Below are positions 37,759 through 46,419 of a stretch of 62,720 nucleotides of DNA, piece by piece. How positions within the stretch are numbered: position 1 is the stretch's first letter; every line of letters starts with the position of its first letter. The notes beneath the pieces are model-generated. The model had not been told where the DNA came from and searched no databases. It saw only the letters and a list, made by a program, of their open reading frames with translations. The position numbers and the translations under genes were made by a program. Source of the stretch: Saprospiraceae bacterium. Lineage in GTDB: Bacteria > Bacteroidota > Bacteroidia > Chitinophagales > Saprospiraceae. The stretch spans positions 1 to 62,720 of the forward strand of contig JAHDDO010000010.1 of assembly GCA_020629315.1 (NCBI GenBank), in the 5' to 3' direction.

Positions 37759-38499
37759 ATGAAGCAAACTATACTTTTTACCTTGGCTGCCTTTGTCCTC
37801 CTATTTACAGCATGTAGGGAACCAGATGAAATAGATCTGGATCTGACTATACTAGCAGAGTATGATGGAACTAGTTTGACTATGCTTGAAAAGAACAGCT
37901 ATGAAGATTTGACCCTTCGATTTACTACATCTGATTTCTTCATGAGCAATATAAGCTTGATTTCTGACGAAAATGAAGTGATCTTAAATGAGGTTGATTT
38001 TCTTGACTTTTCAATGAACAACACTACTTCGGAAGCTGCAGAAGAGGGTTTAACCTTACGCTTTGAAAATATAGAACCTGACGAATACCATACTATACGT
38101 TTTGGATTAGGGGTAGATGAAACTAATAATGCTAAAATGCCTGCCGATTTTACATCAGATAATGTCTTAAGTAATGCGGGCTTGCATTGGCCGTCTTGGT
38201 TTAGCTATGTCTTTATGAGAATGGAAGGTAAATTCGATACGGATGAGAATGGGACATTTGACAGTGGTTATGTTTTCCATGTAGGTACGGACGATAATTA
38301 TGCTGTTGTAGAACTTCCATTATCTAGTACCTTACAAGCAGGCAGTGAAAAAGTAACCATAGCATTGGACCACAAAAAACTGTTCGAAACGCCAACAGGA
38401 TACTTTGATATTCCAGCAAATCCATTTAATCATCAACCCGATTTGCCAGGAATTGTACTAATAGCACGGAATATGCCTGATGCATGGTCAGTAAAATAA
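37759..38499 (+). CDS. MbnP family copper-binding lipoprotein
   Basis: A 246-residue lipoprotein with lipobox 'LLFTAC' (Cys19). The core has the MbnP layout: an early 'DLTILAEYDG' strand, 'TSDFFMSNISLIS', 'TIRFGLGVD', and the typical 'LHWPSWFSYVFMRMEGKFD' with Trp144 and Trp147, then a 'FHVGTD' strand. MbnP proteins bind copper in the periplasm; in studied pairs the partner di-haem enzyme MbnH converts a Trp of MbnP to kynurenine needed for metal binding. The next gene encodes such a partner and starts inside this gene's last 16 bp, which supports the assignment. Confidence 0.75.
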   Translation: MKQTILFTLAAFVLLFTACREPDEIDLDLTILAEYDGTSLTMLEKNSYEDLTLRFTTSDFFMSNISLISDENEVILNEVDFLDFSMNNTTSEAAEEGLTLRFENIEPDEYHTIRFGLGVDETNNAKMPADFTSDNVLSNAGLHWPSWFSYVFMRMEGKFDTDENGTFDSGYVFHVGTDDNYAVVELPLSSTLQAGSEKVTIALDHKKLFETPTGYFDIPANPFNHQPDLPGIVLIARNMPDAWSVK

Positions 38500-39602
38500 A
38501 ATATATCACTCTTTTTTCAGCCTTGCTTTGCTTTATGGCTTGTTGTGATGATCCGCCTCCTGGCGAAGATATGGAGGTAGATCTAAGTGATATTCCGTAC
38601 AGCCCCACACCACATGAGCCAATTATTCCCTTCGGGTTTCCGCAATTAGAAATACCTGAGGATAATCCACTCACCTTGGAAGGGATTGACCTCGGTCGGC
38701 ACTTATTCTATGATCCAGTGTTATCTGCTGACTCTACCATGTCTTGTTCATCTTGTCATTTGCCAGAATTTCACTTTCAAGATCATCAAATAACAAGTGT
38801 TGGGATTGATAATATAGCCGGTAAGCGGAATTCAATGTCTTTGATTAACGTGGGATTTAATTATAATGGTTTATTCTGGGATGGTCGTGTAATGACCTTG
38901 GAGGAGCAGGCACTTGAGCCAGTAGAAGATCCTGTGGAACTGCATAATACATGGCCCAATGTTATTGATGAGCTTAAACGGAACCCATTATATCAACGTA
39001 AATTTAGAGAGGCATTTGGGATTGAATCTACAAAGGACATAACAAAAGAATTAGCAGCAAAAGCTATTGCATCTTTCGAGCGCATTATTATTACGGGTCA
39101 TGAATCGAAATATAATAGGGTACAAGAGGGGGCTACTTTTTTCTCAGACATAGAATCCCGAGGTGAAGATCTATTTTTAGATACCTCGAATTTTGAGGCA
39201 GATAGTTTAGATGCGGAATGCTCACATTGTCATACACCACCATTGTTTACGTCTAACCTTTTTGAAAACAATGGTCTAGATTCTGTAGGGGATAATTTGC
39301 AGTTATTTTTAGACAAAGGCTTTGGTGCCGTGGTAGGTGATCCTGCTCAGAATGGTAAGTTCAGAGTACCTGGTCTATACAACGTTCAATTTACCGCACC
39401 TTTCATGCATGATGGTCGTATGGCTAGTATGGAAGAGGTTTTGGACCATTATAATAGCGGCGGAAAGAACGGAATTAACAAAAATGCGAATATGCGCCCT
39501 CTGGAATTAGACGATGAAAAGCTAAATGCCTTGGCTGTATTCATGGAAACGCTCATCGATACTAGTTATTTGGAGAACGAAATGCTCCAAAATCCATTCT
39601 AA
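38484..39602 (+). CDS. Di-haem cytochrome c peroxidase, MbnH/MauG-like
   Basis: A 372-residue exported enzyme, probably a lipoprotein (Cys20 after a hydrophobic stretch). Two c-type haem sites are clear: CSSCH (88-92) and CSHCH (246-250). 'GRHLFYDPVLSADSTMSC', 'KRNSMSLINVGFN', 'FWDGR' and 'FTAPFMHDGRMASMEEVLDHY' match the bacterial CCP/MauG family. Next to an MbnP gene it is best read as MbnH, which oxidises MbnP rather than simply removing peroxide; a standard peroxidase is the alternative. It closes the operon 35318-39602. The next stretch is non-coding with its own promoter. Confidence 0.85.
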   Translation: MVSKIKYITLFSALLCFMACCDDPPPGEDMEVDLSDIPYSPTPHEPIIPFGFPQLEIPEDNPLTLEGIDLGRHLFYDPVLSADSTMSCSSCHLPEFHFQDHQITSVGIDNIAGKRNSMSLINVGFNYNGLFWDGRVMTLEEQALEPVEDPVELHNTWPNVIDELKRNPLYQRKFREAFGIESTKDITKELAAKAIASFERIIITGHESKYNRVQEGATFFSDIESRGEDLFLDTSNFEADSLDAECSHCHTPPLFTSNLFENNGLDSVGDNLQLFLDKGFGAVVGDPAQNGKFRVPGLYNVQFTAPFMHDGRMASMEEVLDHYNSGGKNGINKNANMRPLELDDEKLNALAVFMETLIDTSYLENEMLQNPF

Positions 39603-39656
39603 ATCAGACACTTACACATTATAATTAAAATAATGTTACAACGGCTTAAAATTGTC

Positions 39657-39688
39657 TTTGTACTAGCCTTGTTCTGCACTTATCTTTG
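39657..39688 (+). promoter_or_regulatory. Bacteroidota-type promoter (TTTG-N20-TATCTTTG)
   Basis: TTTG at 39657-39660 and TATCTTTG at 39681-39688 match the -33 TTTG and -7 TAnnTTTG consensus with a 20-nt spacer, the best promoter seen in the window. Transcription would start near 39694 and enter the structured RNA region. Confidence 0.7.
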
Positions 39689-39756
39689 AATTGTGAATAA
39701 CGGGAAGCGAATGAGCTTCTCAAAAAATTAACTGAGATAATCAGTTATAAAATTCG

Positions 39757-39927
39757 GATATGTTCATGGGATTCTTGTTAAAGGGGGACTGCAATGGCAC
39801 TTTCCCTTTAGCAAGCCTAAAAAAGCCGAAGCAACTAAGCAAAAGATTGAGTTTTCTATATAAGTTGGTTTTCTTTTAGTTGCTCCAAAAAGAGAGCAAC
39901 AATTTTTACTGATATGTTCATGGGATT
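39757..39927 (+). repeat. 17-bp direct repeat GATATGTTCATGGGATT, two copies
   Basis: Identical copies at 39757-39773 and 39911-39927, 137 bp apart, each followed directly by a strong stem-loop. Both contain ATGTTCATG, so each could open a small frame (39 codons and 5 codons). The repeat divides the RNA region into two similar halves. Confidence 0.9.
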
Positions 39928-39937
39928 ATAATTAATG

Positions 39938-39969
39938 ATGGCTGCAAGGGGTTGCGGCCATTTTTTTTT
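39938..39969 (+). terminator. Rho-independent terminator just before the alkB-like gene
   Basis: ATGGCTGCAA (39938-39947) pairs with TTGCGGCCAT (39952-39961), 10 bp with one T-G pair and a GGGG loop, followed by nine T residues (39961-39969). The downstream start codon is only 21 nt further on, a spacing typical of an attenuator. Confidence 0.92.
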
Positions 39970-39990
39970 ACTTTCATCTAAAATGAGACA

Positions 39991-41058
39991 ATGAATCAGG
40001 TCAAAGCATTTTTATTTCAGGATGCTAAGTACTTTTTAGCATTGTTATTTCCTGCCGTTTTCTTTCTTTCCCTCTATTTGGGCCCAAGTTATTATGCCTT
40101 AATGGCCATAGTGGCCTTTGTAATTTTACCTTTGATGGAGATCGTCTTTCCTAGATATACAACGAATGTAGATACATCGTTGGAGCCATACCGAGCTAAA
40201 TTGTGGATATTCGACCTATTGCTATACTCTAATGTCTTGATTGTATACATAGCCCTGGGCTGTGGCTTGTTTTTATTTTCTGACCCATCTATAGGTATCT
40301 TCAGTAAGAGTATATTGGCTGTATCTTTAGGTATTATTCTTTCCACATCCGGTATCAATGTAGCCCACGAATTAGGTCACAGAAATAGTAAATTCGAGAA
40401 GATCTTAGCCTCCTTATTATTGCTTCCTTCGTTTTACATGCATTTTACCATAGAACATAATTATGGTCATCATCTCTTAGTGGCGACGCCAAAAGATCCC
40501 GCTACTGCAAGAAAGAATGAGACAGTATATGCTTTTTGGTTTCGGTCCATATATAATGTATTTCTGAGCAGTATTAAGATTGAATCTACCCTCATGAAAA
40601 AGGAGAATCGTGATTTCAATCGGATCTACATCTATCTCTTTATAGAAGTCGTCTATATTGCCTTGATCTACATTTTTTTCGGTCCAATGGCATTACTGAT
40701 GGCAATCGTTGCCGGTGTAGTTTCTTTACTTCTGTTAGAATCCATTAATTACATTGAGCATTATGGAATAGTCAGAAAACAAAATGGGTCTGGAAAGTAT
40801 GAATCTGTAAAACCAAAACATTCTTGGAACTCGAACCATAGTCTGGGTCGGATCGTATTATATGAATTAACCCGCCATTCAGATCATCACTTTAAATCGA
40901 CCAGAAAGTTTCAAAATTTGCGTCACCTCGATCCATCGCCACAGTTGCTAACAGGCTATCCAGGAAGCATTATCTTATCGTTAATTCCACCTTTATGGTT
41001 TTCATTAATGAATCGGAGATATGATCAGTTTGAAGCCAGTTTAGAAAAAGCCCAATAG
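39991..41058 (+). CDS. alkB: Alkane 1-monooxygenase (AlkB-like) membrane di-iron enzyme
   Basis: A 355-residue membrane protein with four to six helices and the AlkB histidine boxes: HELGHR (126-131), HNYGHH (156-161), 'NYIEHYG' (253-259; the AlkB signature box) and RHSDHH (295-300). 'VATPKDPATAR' and 'HSWNSNHSLGR' are also typical. AlkB hydroxylates the terminal carbon of medium-chain alkanes with rubredoxin electrons; no rubredoxin gene is adjacent, and Bacteroidota homologues may act on other lipids. Expression may be set by the terminator-bearing leader upstream. It is convergent with the PBP gene, with 3 bp between stop codons. Confidence 0.88.
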   Translation: MNQVKAFLFQDAKYFLALLFPAVFFLSLYLGPSYYALMAIVAFVILPLMEIVFPRYTTNVDTSLEPYRAKLWIFDLLLYSNVLIVYIALGCGLFLFSDPSIGIFSKSILAVSLGIILSTSGINVAHELGHRNSKFEKILASLLLLPSFYMHFTIEHNYGHHLLVATPKDPATARKNETVYAFWFRSIYNVFLSSIKIESTLMKKENRDFNRIYIYLFIEVVYIALIYIFFGPMALLMAIVAGVVSLLLLESINYIEHYGIVRKQNGSGKYESVKPKHSWNSNHSLGRIVLYELTRHSDHHFKSTRKFQNLRHLDPSPQLLTGYPGSIILSLIPPLWFSLMNRRYDQFEASLEKAQ

Positions 41059-41061
41059 TAA

Positions 41062-43692
41062 CTAAAACTCTTCGTCGAATTCTTCTTCAAACTCTTCTTC
41101 TTCAAACTCCTCCTCTAATTCTTCTTCGTCGAATTCTTCATCTTCAAATTCGTCGTACACGGATTGGGTTTGTTGTGTAGACTGTTGTTCATCTTCGGGC
41201 TTTACCTGTTTGTATCTCGCACAGTCAGTGAGTTCAGAAAAACCATCAGGTGGCGTGACGAAGCTAGCTTTAGTATCAAAATTTATCAGCGTATCGGCTT
41301 CAATTTTTTTCATGAAGTTTTGAAAGATGGGCCTAGACATAACAAATCCTTGACCATCATCTAGCGTCAAGAATCGAATCCAGTTATCATCACCACCTAC
41401 CCATGTACCCGTAACAAGATTGGGTGTAATACCCATAAACCAAGCGTCCGCAAAATCATTGGTTGTTCCAGTTTTTCCACCCGCTTTGGATTTGAGCCCT
41501 AAGGAATAACCGCCTGCTAAGTTGTTCATTAACATATCGACCATAACCGCATTATACAATGGATTGATGGCCTTTTTACGTTCTGGCACGCCAGTATATA
41601 TGGTTTTCCCATTCTTGTCTCGTATGCTAGATACAAATATGGGTTCTGTATAATTACCATTATTTGCAAAGGCAGTATATGCACCTGTCATATCCTTAAC
41701 AGAAAGATCAGCAGCTCCCAAAACCATCGAAGGTAAGCGCGGTACCGCTAACCGGCCAGAAGGTAAGGTCATGTCCTTGTCAATTCCACAATTGTGAAGC
41801 ACTTCACGGATCACATCAACACTTCCTAATTCTTTTACCAAGCGAACGGTTATCGAATTCTTAGAATATAATAGACCTTGATACAGGTTGTAGTCATTAC
41901 CCGTAAAGCTTTCATTGGCATTCGCCGGACTCCATTCTTCATCTACAAAAAGATCAACATCACCAGGTGCGATAGTGTATTGTATATCTTCATATTCCTG
42001 ACAAGGCGAAATCCCTTGAAGAGAAATGGCAGTCGCATATACAAATGGCTTAATTGTGGACCCTACTTGCCGTTTGGAGTTTACGTGATCAAACTTAAAG
42101 TATTTAAAGCCTACACCACCAACCCAAGCTTTAATATGACCTGTTTTTGGATCGACAGCCAATAAGCCCGATTGTAAGTGCTGATTATGATATTTGACAG
42201 AGTCTCGAGGAGTCATTTCTACCTCTATTTCGCCTTTTTCATAATCGTAGATCTTCATATTTGTTTTCGTATCGAAAACGGTTTTATAGTTTGTTTGAAG
42301 CGATTTATAACCATTCATTAGAGCATCCATATCTGAACTGGTCATCAGATCTTTGTATGCAGAGATATACTTTTCTTTTAAAACACCATTTTTGAATAAG
42401 CTAGACATCTTTGTCTTTTGCTCTTTCACTTTGATTAATGCCTTGATTACATTTTCATTGAGGGGTAGCCCAGCGTGTTTGTCTCTGATTTTACTTTTAA
42501 TGGCGCCGAGATATTTATTGTGTAAGGACAGGTAGCGATCCGATTCTTTAATACGACGTTCTAACACGCCCAAACGCAATTCTTTCTGCGCATCATCTGC
42601 CTCATAGGTCCAAGGATTTTTATTATCCCACACTCGCCAATAACGCTCTTGATTTTTCTTCATATGTTCAAAGACAGCTGCTTCAGCATGTCGTTGATAA
42701 TGTAGGTCAATGGTCGTTTGTATTTGAAGGCCGTCCGTATATATGTTATAGGCCGTCCCATCTGGCTTTAAGTTTTCTTCACGCTTTAGTAATTCTTTTA
42801 ACCATTTTGTCAGTTCGGATCTAAAATGCGGAGCAGGTCCTTTATCATGTGCATCCCTATCAAAGGATTCCATATCTAAAGGCATCAGGATTAATGAGTC
42901 ATACACTTCTTGAGGAATATGACCATATTTTTGCAGTTGTCCAATGACAATATTCCTCCGATTCTGTGATTTTTCGGGGAAACGAAGGGGATTATATAAG
43001 GATGGATTTTTCAGCATACCCACTAGGGTAGCGGCTTCTTCTTGGACAAGATCCCCTTGTGATTTTCCAAAATAGGTTTGTGAGGCAGCCTCAATACCAT
43101 GTGCCCCATTAATAAAGTCAAATTTATTAAGGTACATGGCCATGATTTCCTCCTTTGTATATTGCTTTTCCAGTTTAATGGCTGTAAACCATTCTTTAAT
43201 TTTTACTTCCACAAGGGCCACGATTCGCCCAAGTGCAGATTTACCAGAGAGATTAGGTCTACGAAAAAGTAATTTGGCTAACTGCTGAGAAATGGTAGAT
43301 CCACCCCCTGAACTTTCATCCTGAAATAATACGGTCTTAAAAGCAACTCTCATAAGTGCTCTAAAGTCTATACCACTGTGACTATAGTATCTAAGGTCCT
43401 CTGTACTTAATAAGGCATTATAAATATGAGGATTGAGATCATCAAAACTGATCTGCTCACGATTCTCGATGAAGTATTTACCGAAGGGCTCCCCATTTAC
43501 ATCATAAACCACACTTGCTAGGTCATACTTCGGATTTTCTAGCTCCTCAAAAGAAGGTAAATCTCCATTGGCAACATTGACCAAAAAAAGAATAATGGAT
43601 ACAAATCCAATGAGGATCATTGCTATGATGAGGTAAAGTAGATACCTCAACCACTTTCTGGGTTTATTAAGTGTAGTTTGTTCTCCCGCCAT
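41062..43692 (-). CDS. Class A penicillin-binding protein (PBP1A type) with polyacidic tail
   Basis: An 876-residue bifunctional peptidoglycan synthase. A membrane anchor (16-39) is followed by the GT51 transglycosylase domain ('STEDLRYYSHSG' with catalytic Glu98; 'GGGSTISQQLAKLLF') and a transpeptidase domain with 'GSTIKPF' (active Ser near 545), 'SKN' and 'KTGTT' (near 740). It extends chains and cross-links peptides on the periplasmic side. The last ~30 residues are almost all Glu/Asp with regularly placed Phe, an unusual extension. It is the downstream member of a tandem pair on the same strand, 93 bp apart. Confidence 0.93.
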   Translation of the reverse strand: MAGEQTTLNKPRKWLRYLLYLIIAMILIGFVSIILFLVNVANGDLPSFEELENPKYDLASVVYDVNGEPFGKYFIENREQISFDDLNPHIYNALLSTEDLRYYSHSGIDFRALMRVAFKTVLFQDESSGGGSTISQQLAKLLFRRPNLSGKSALGRIVALVEVKIKEWFTAIKLEKQYTKEEIMAMYLNKFDFINGAHGIEAASQTYFGKSQGDLVQEEAATLVGMLKNPSLYNPLRFPEKSQNRRNIVIGQLQKYGHIPQEVYDSLILMPLDMESFDRDAHDKGPAPHFRSELTKWLKELLKREENLKPDGTAYNIYTDGLQIQTTIDLHYQRHAEAAVFEHMKKNQERYWRVWDNKNPWTYEADDAQKELRLGVLERRIKESDRYLSLHNKYLGAIKSKIRDKHAGLPLNENVIKALIKVKEQKTKMSSLFKNGVLKEKYISAYKDLMTSSDMDALMNGYKSLQTNYKTVFDTKTNMKIYDYEKGEIEVEMTPRDSVKYHNQHLQSGLLAVDPKTGHIKAWVGGVGFKYFKFDHVNSKRQVGSTIKPFVYATAISLQGISPCQEYEDIQYTIAPGDVDLFVDEEWSPANANESFTGNDYNLYQGLLYSKNSITVRLVKELGSVDVIREVLHNCGIDKDMTLPSGRLAVPRLPSMVLGAADLSVKDMTGAYTAFANNGNYTEPIFVSSIRDKNGKTIYTGVPERKKAINPLYNAVMVDMLMNNLAGGYSLGLKSKAGGKTGTTNDFADAWFMGITPNLVTGTWVGGDDNWIRFLTLDDGQGFVMSRPIFQNFMKKIEADTLINFDTKASFVTPPDGFSELTDCARYKQVKPEDEQQSTQQTQSVYDEFEDEEFDEEELEEEFEEEEFEEEFDEEF

Positions 43693-43785
43693 TCTCGAGA
43701 CACTAGTGTGGCGATAAATATAATAGGATTATTAGAGAATAGCCGTTAAAAATAACCCTGTTTGCGCGTTAAGTGTTCGATTATA

Positions 43786-46266
43786 TTAGTTGCCTTCTTC
43801 TTCAAATTCATCATCCCGCTGTTTAGCAAGTGAGTCAACAGGAACTACCTTTTGAAACTTGGCTTTCGTTTCATACTTGCTACAATCCGTTTCTATTAGA
43901 TCACCTGCTGGTCGACTAAACGTCTTTTTTACATCTATTTGAATTTTTGGATCAGCCTCTAATCGCTTCATGAAATCAAAATAAAAAGGTCTTGCCATCA
44001 CACCGCCCTGGCCATCCTGTAAGGTTTTAAAACGAATCCAAGGGTCTTCGCCACCAACCCAGGTACCTACTACGAGTTCAGGACTGATGCCCATAAACCA
44101 ACCATCTACATAATCGTTAGTAGTACCTGTCTTACCTCCAAATTCGGATTCTAATCGCCAATTGTGAGTATGAGTAGCATATTTGAGCATTTCTACCATC
44201 ACATGATTATATTCCTCTTGCATCACCCGTCTTTGTTCAGGAACGGCATTGAACACTACTCGACCGTTTTTGTCTACAATCTTTGTAATAAAGATGGGTT
44301 TTCTGTAAATGCCATTGTTAGCAAAACTGCAGTAGGCAGCCGTCATTTCCATTACATTCAAATCAGCAGCACCTAAACAAATAGATGGGGCATTTGGCAC
44401 TTTAGATTTCTTTATGCCCATATCCGAAGCCAAGCTGCGAACAACCTCAGTACTTCCTAATTCCTTCATTAACCATAAGGAAATTGAATTTCTAGATTTC
44501 CGTAAGGCTTCTTTCAATGTCATTTCTATACCTGTAAACGTACCATCCGCATTTTCAGGAGCCCAGGTCTCCATTAAACCAAAATTGGGGTCTTTTGCAG
44601 GGATAGTATATTGAATATCTTTTACTCGCTGACAAGGAGACATGGCCTGCTGAGAGATCGCTGTCGCGTACACAAAAGGTTTAAATGTAGATCCTACCTG
44701 TCTATCTGACTGGACATGATCATATTGAAAATACTTATTGCCAATACCACCAACCCAAGTTTTTACATAGCCGGTGTTAGGGTCCATAGCCACGCTTCCT
44801 AGCTGCATATGCATTCGGTGATAACGGACACTGTCCAATGGACTCATAGTGACTATTTTTTCTCCCTTTTCATGGTCAAATATCTTCATCTTGACCGGCT
44901 TAGAAAACACGACTTCTGCTTTCTTTCGTAGGTCATACCAGCTCTGCTCCAGTTCTTTCCAATGTGTGCTGGCCATGATTTTTTCGTACCTGTTTTTTTG
45001 TTCCTTGCTTATGAAATCCTCAGCATATAATTTGGATAGATACTTCTTATCTTTTTGTGCCTTAAGCATCCGGTCGATATCTGCATCCCACAATCGAGCA
45101 TCAGGAAAGTCAGTCAAGATATTTTTAGTAATCTCTTGCAAGGCTCTATTCTTAATATTTTGGAATCGATCACTTTGGGTTATTTGCCGCTCCAAACTTC
45201 TATTTCTAATCTTCTTCTGGCGGTCATCTGCTTCGTAGGTCCACGGGTCTTGTCCATCCCATCTTTTAAAATACCGATTTTGAAGTTCAGACATATGACG
45301 AGTCATAGCCGATTCTGCATGTCGCTGCATATCTAGATCAATGGTCGTATAAATCTGGAGCCCATCTTCATAGATATTGTATTTGGATCCATCTGGTTTC
45401 AAGAATTTATCTTGAGATAGTAATTCTTTAAGGTGGCTGGTCAATGTCGCTCTGAAATAAGGAGCCGGTCCTTTATAATGTACCGATCTATTGAATTTAG
45501 ACATGTCGATTTCTTCATCCTTGATTCGATTGAATTCCTCCGATCCGAGATAGCCATTTCTAACCATCTGTCCTAAGACAACGTTTCGACGATTTAAGGC
45601 ATTTGCCGGAAAATTTTTCGGGTTATAGGCCCAGGGGTTCTTAAGCATACCCACTAAAAGAGCGGATTCTGCAACGCTTAGATTGGCTTGATCCTTACCA
45701 AAATAAGTACTCGCTGCGGCCTGAACACCGTATGAATTATAGATAAAGTCAAATTTATTGAGATACATGGCGATGATCTCTTCCTTGGTGTATCGACGCT
45801 CAAATTCGATGGCAATGACCCATTCTTTAAGTTTTTGCCAAACCCTTTTAATAAAATTGGAAGACCGATCTGTAAAAAACAGTTTAGCTAACTGCTGCGA
45901 AATAGTACTGGCGCCCCCTTTCTTTCCTAAGTATAAAACAGCCCTAGCCGTGGATCGTAAATCGATGCCATTATGCTTAAAATATCGTTCATCTTCCGTT
46001 GCAATAAGGGCGTTTACAATATTGGGATTTAAGGTTTCAAAGCCGATGGCTTCCCGATTATATTTAAAGTATCGGCCTAATTCTCGTAAGTCGTGACTGT
46101 AGATAATACTCGCGTATTCATAGCTCGGATTCTCCAGCTCGTATGTATCGGGCATTTTTGTCTTAGAAATAAGGAAAAACAACAAAGCCACAACTATAAG
46201 ACCTAATACAAATGAGATCCAAACAAAACGATTTAACTTCTTAATAAATCGGCGAGTGCCAGACAT
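43786..46266 (-). CDS. Class A penicillin-binding protein (PBP1A type), second copy
   Basis: An 826-residue paralogue of the next gene on this strand, with the same layout throughout. N-terminal anchor (about 14-34), GT51 motifs 'ATEDERYFKHNG' (Glu91) and 'GGASTISQQLAKLFF', and transpeptidase motifs 'GSTFKPF', 'SRNS' and 'KTGTTNDY'. The transpeptidase region and the inserted Lys-rich middle segment align closely with the sister protein, so the pair arose by tandem duplication. Its C-terminal tail is short ('DDEFEEEGN') compared with the sister's. It is divergent from the GH3 gene, with a 153-bp AT-rich gap. Confidence 0.93.
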   Translation of the reverse strand: MSGTRRFIKKLNRFVWISFVLGLIVVALLFFLISKTKMPDTYELENPSYEYASIIYSHDLRELGRYFKYNREAIGFETLNPNIVNALIATEDERYFKHNGIDLRSTARAVLYLGKKGGASTISQQLAKLFFTDRSSNFIKRVWQKLKEWVIAIEFERRYTKEEIIAMYLNKFDFIYNSYGVQAAASTYFGKDQANLSVAESALLVGMLKNPWAYNPKNFPANALNRRNVVLGQMVRNGYLGSEEFNRIKDEEIDMSKFNRSVHYKGPAPYFRATLTSHLKELLSQDKFLKPDGSKYNIYEDGLQIYTTIDLDMQRHAESAMTRHMSELQNRYFKRWDGQDPWTYEADDRQKKIRNRSLERQITQSDRFQNIKNRALQEITKNILTDFPDARLWDADIDRMLKAQKDKKYLSKLYAEDFISKEQKNRYEKIMASTHWKELEQSWYDLRKKAEVVFSKPVKMKIFDHEKGEKIVTMSPLDSVRYHRMHMQLGSVAMDPNTGYVKTWVGGIGNKYFQYDHVQSDRQVGSTFKPFVYATAISQQAMSPCQRVKDIQYTIPAKDPNFGLMETWAPENADGTFTGIEMTLKEALRKSRNSISLWLMKELGSTEVVRSLASDMGIKKSKVPNAPSICLGAADLNVMEMTAAYCSFANNGIYRKPIFITKIVDKNGRVVFNAVPEQRRVMQEEYNHVMVEMLKYATHTHNWRLESEFGGKTGTTNDYVDGWFMGISPELVVGTWVGGEDPWIRFKTLQDGQGGVMARPFYFDFMKRLEADPKIQIDVKKTFSRPAGDLIETDCSKYETKAKFQKVVPVDSLAKQRDDEFEEEGN

Positions 46267-46419
46267 TTGCGATACATTATATTAAAAAAAATACTAATAT
46301 ATAAAATCTATTAGTGATAGTAAATGAACGATGGCAATTAGCTATATTATTTTACTTGCATTTGATTATGTTCTAATTGTGCTTTTTTTATCATCTTTAG
46401 TAAAGAATGCTTTCCAACA

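Larger units (their letters stand above)
39694..39969 (+). ncRNA. Structured RNA or attenuator leader, unrecognised family
   Basis: About 275 nt between a good promoter and a strong terminator. Stems in order: GGGAAGC (39702-39708) with GCTTCTC (39715-39721); TAACTGA (39729-39735) with TCAGTTA (39741-39747); CTTGTTAAAGGG (39774-39785) with CCCTTTAGCAAG (39804-39815), 12 bp with one wobble; GTTGCTC (39879-39885) with GAGCAAC (39894-39900); and the terminator stem. A 17-nt motif occurs before the third stem and again before the terminator. Alternative pairings exist between GCAAC and GTTGC segments. A 39-codon frame (39760-39879, starting MFMGFLL) is the only open frame and may be chance or a leader peptide. 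It could be a free small RNA or the leader of the gene at 39991. Confidence 0.6.

Noticed and set aside
39760-39879. 39-codon frame (MFMGFLL...) as a real small gene
   Set aside because: It covers both arms of a 12-bp stem, has no family features, and the second copy of its start gives only 5 codons. It is kept only as a possible leader peptide within the RNA finding.
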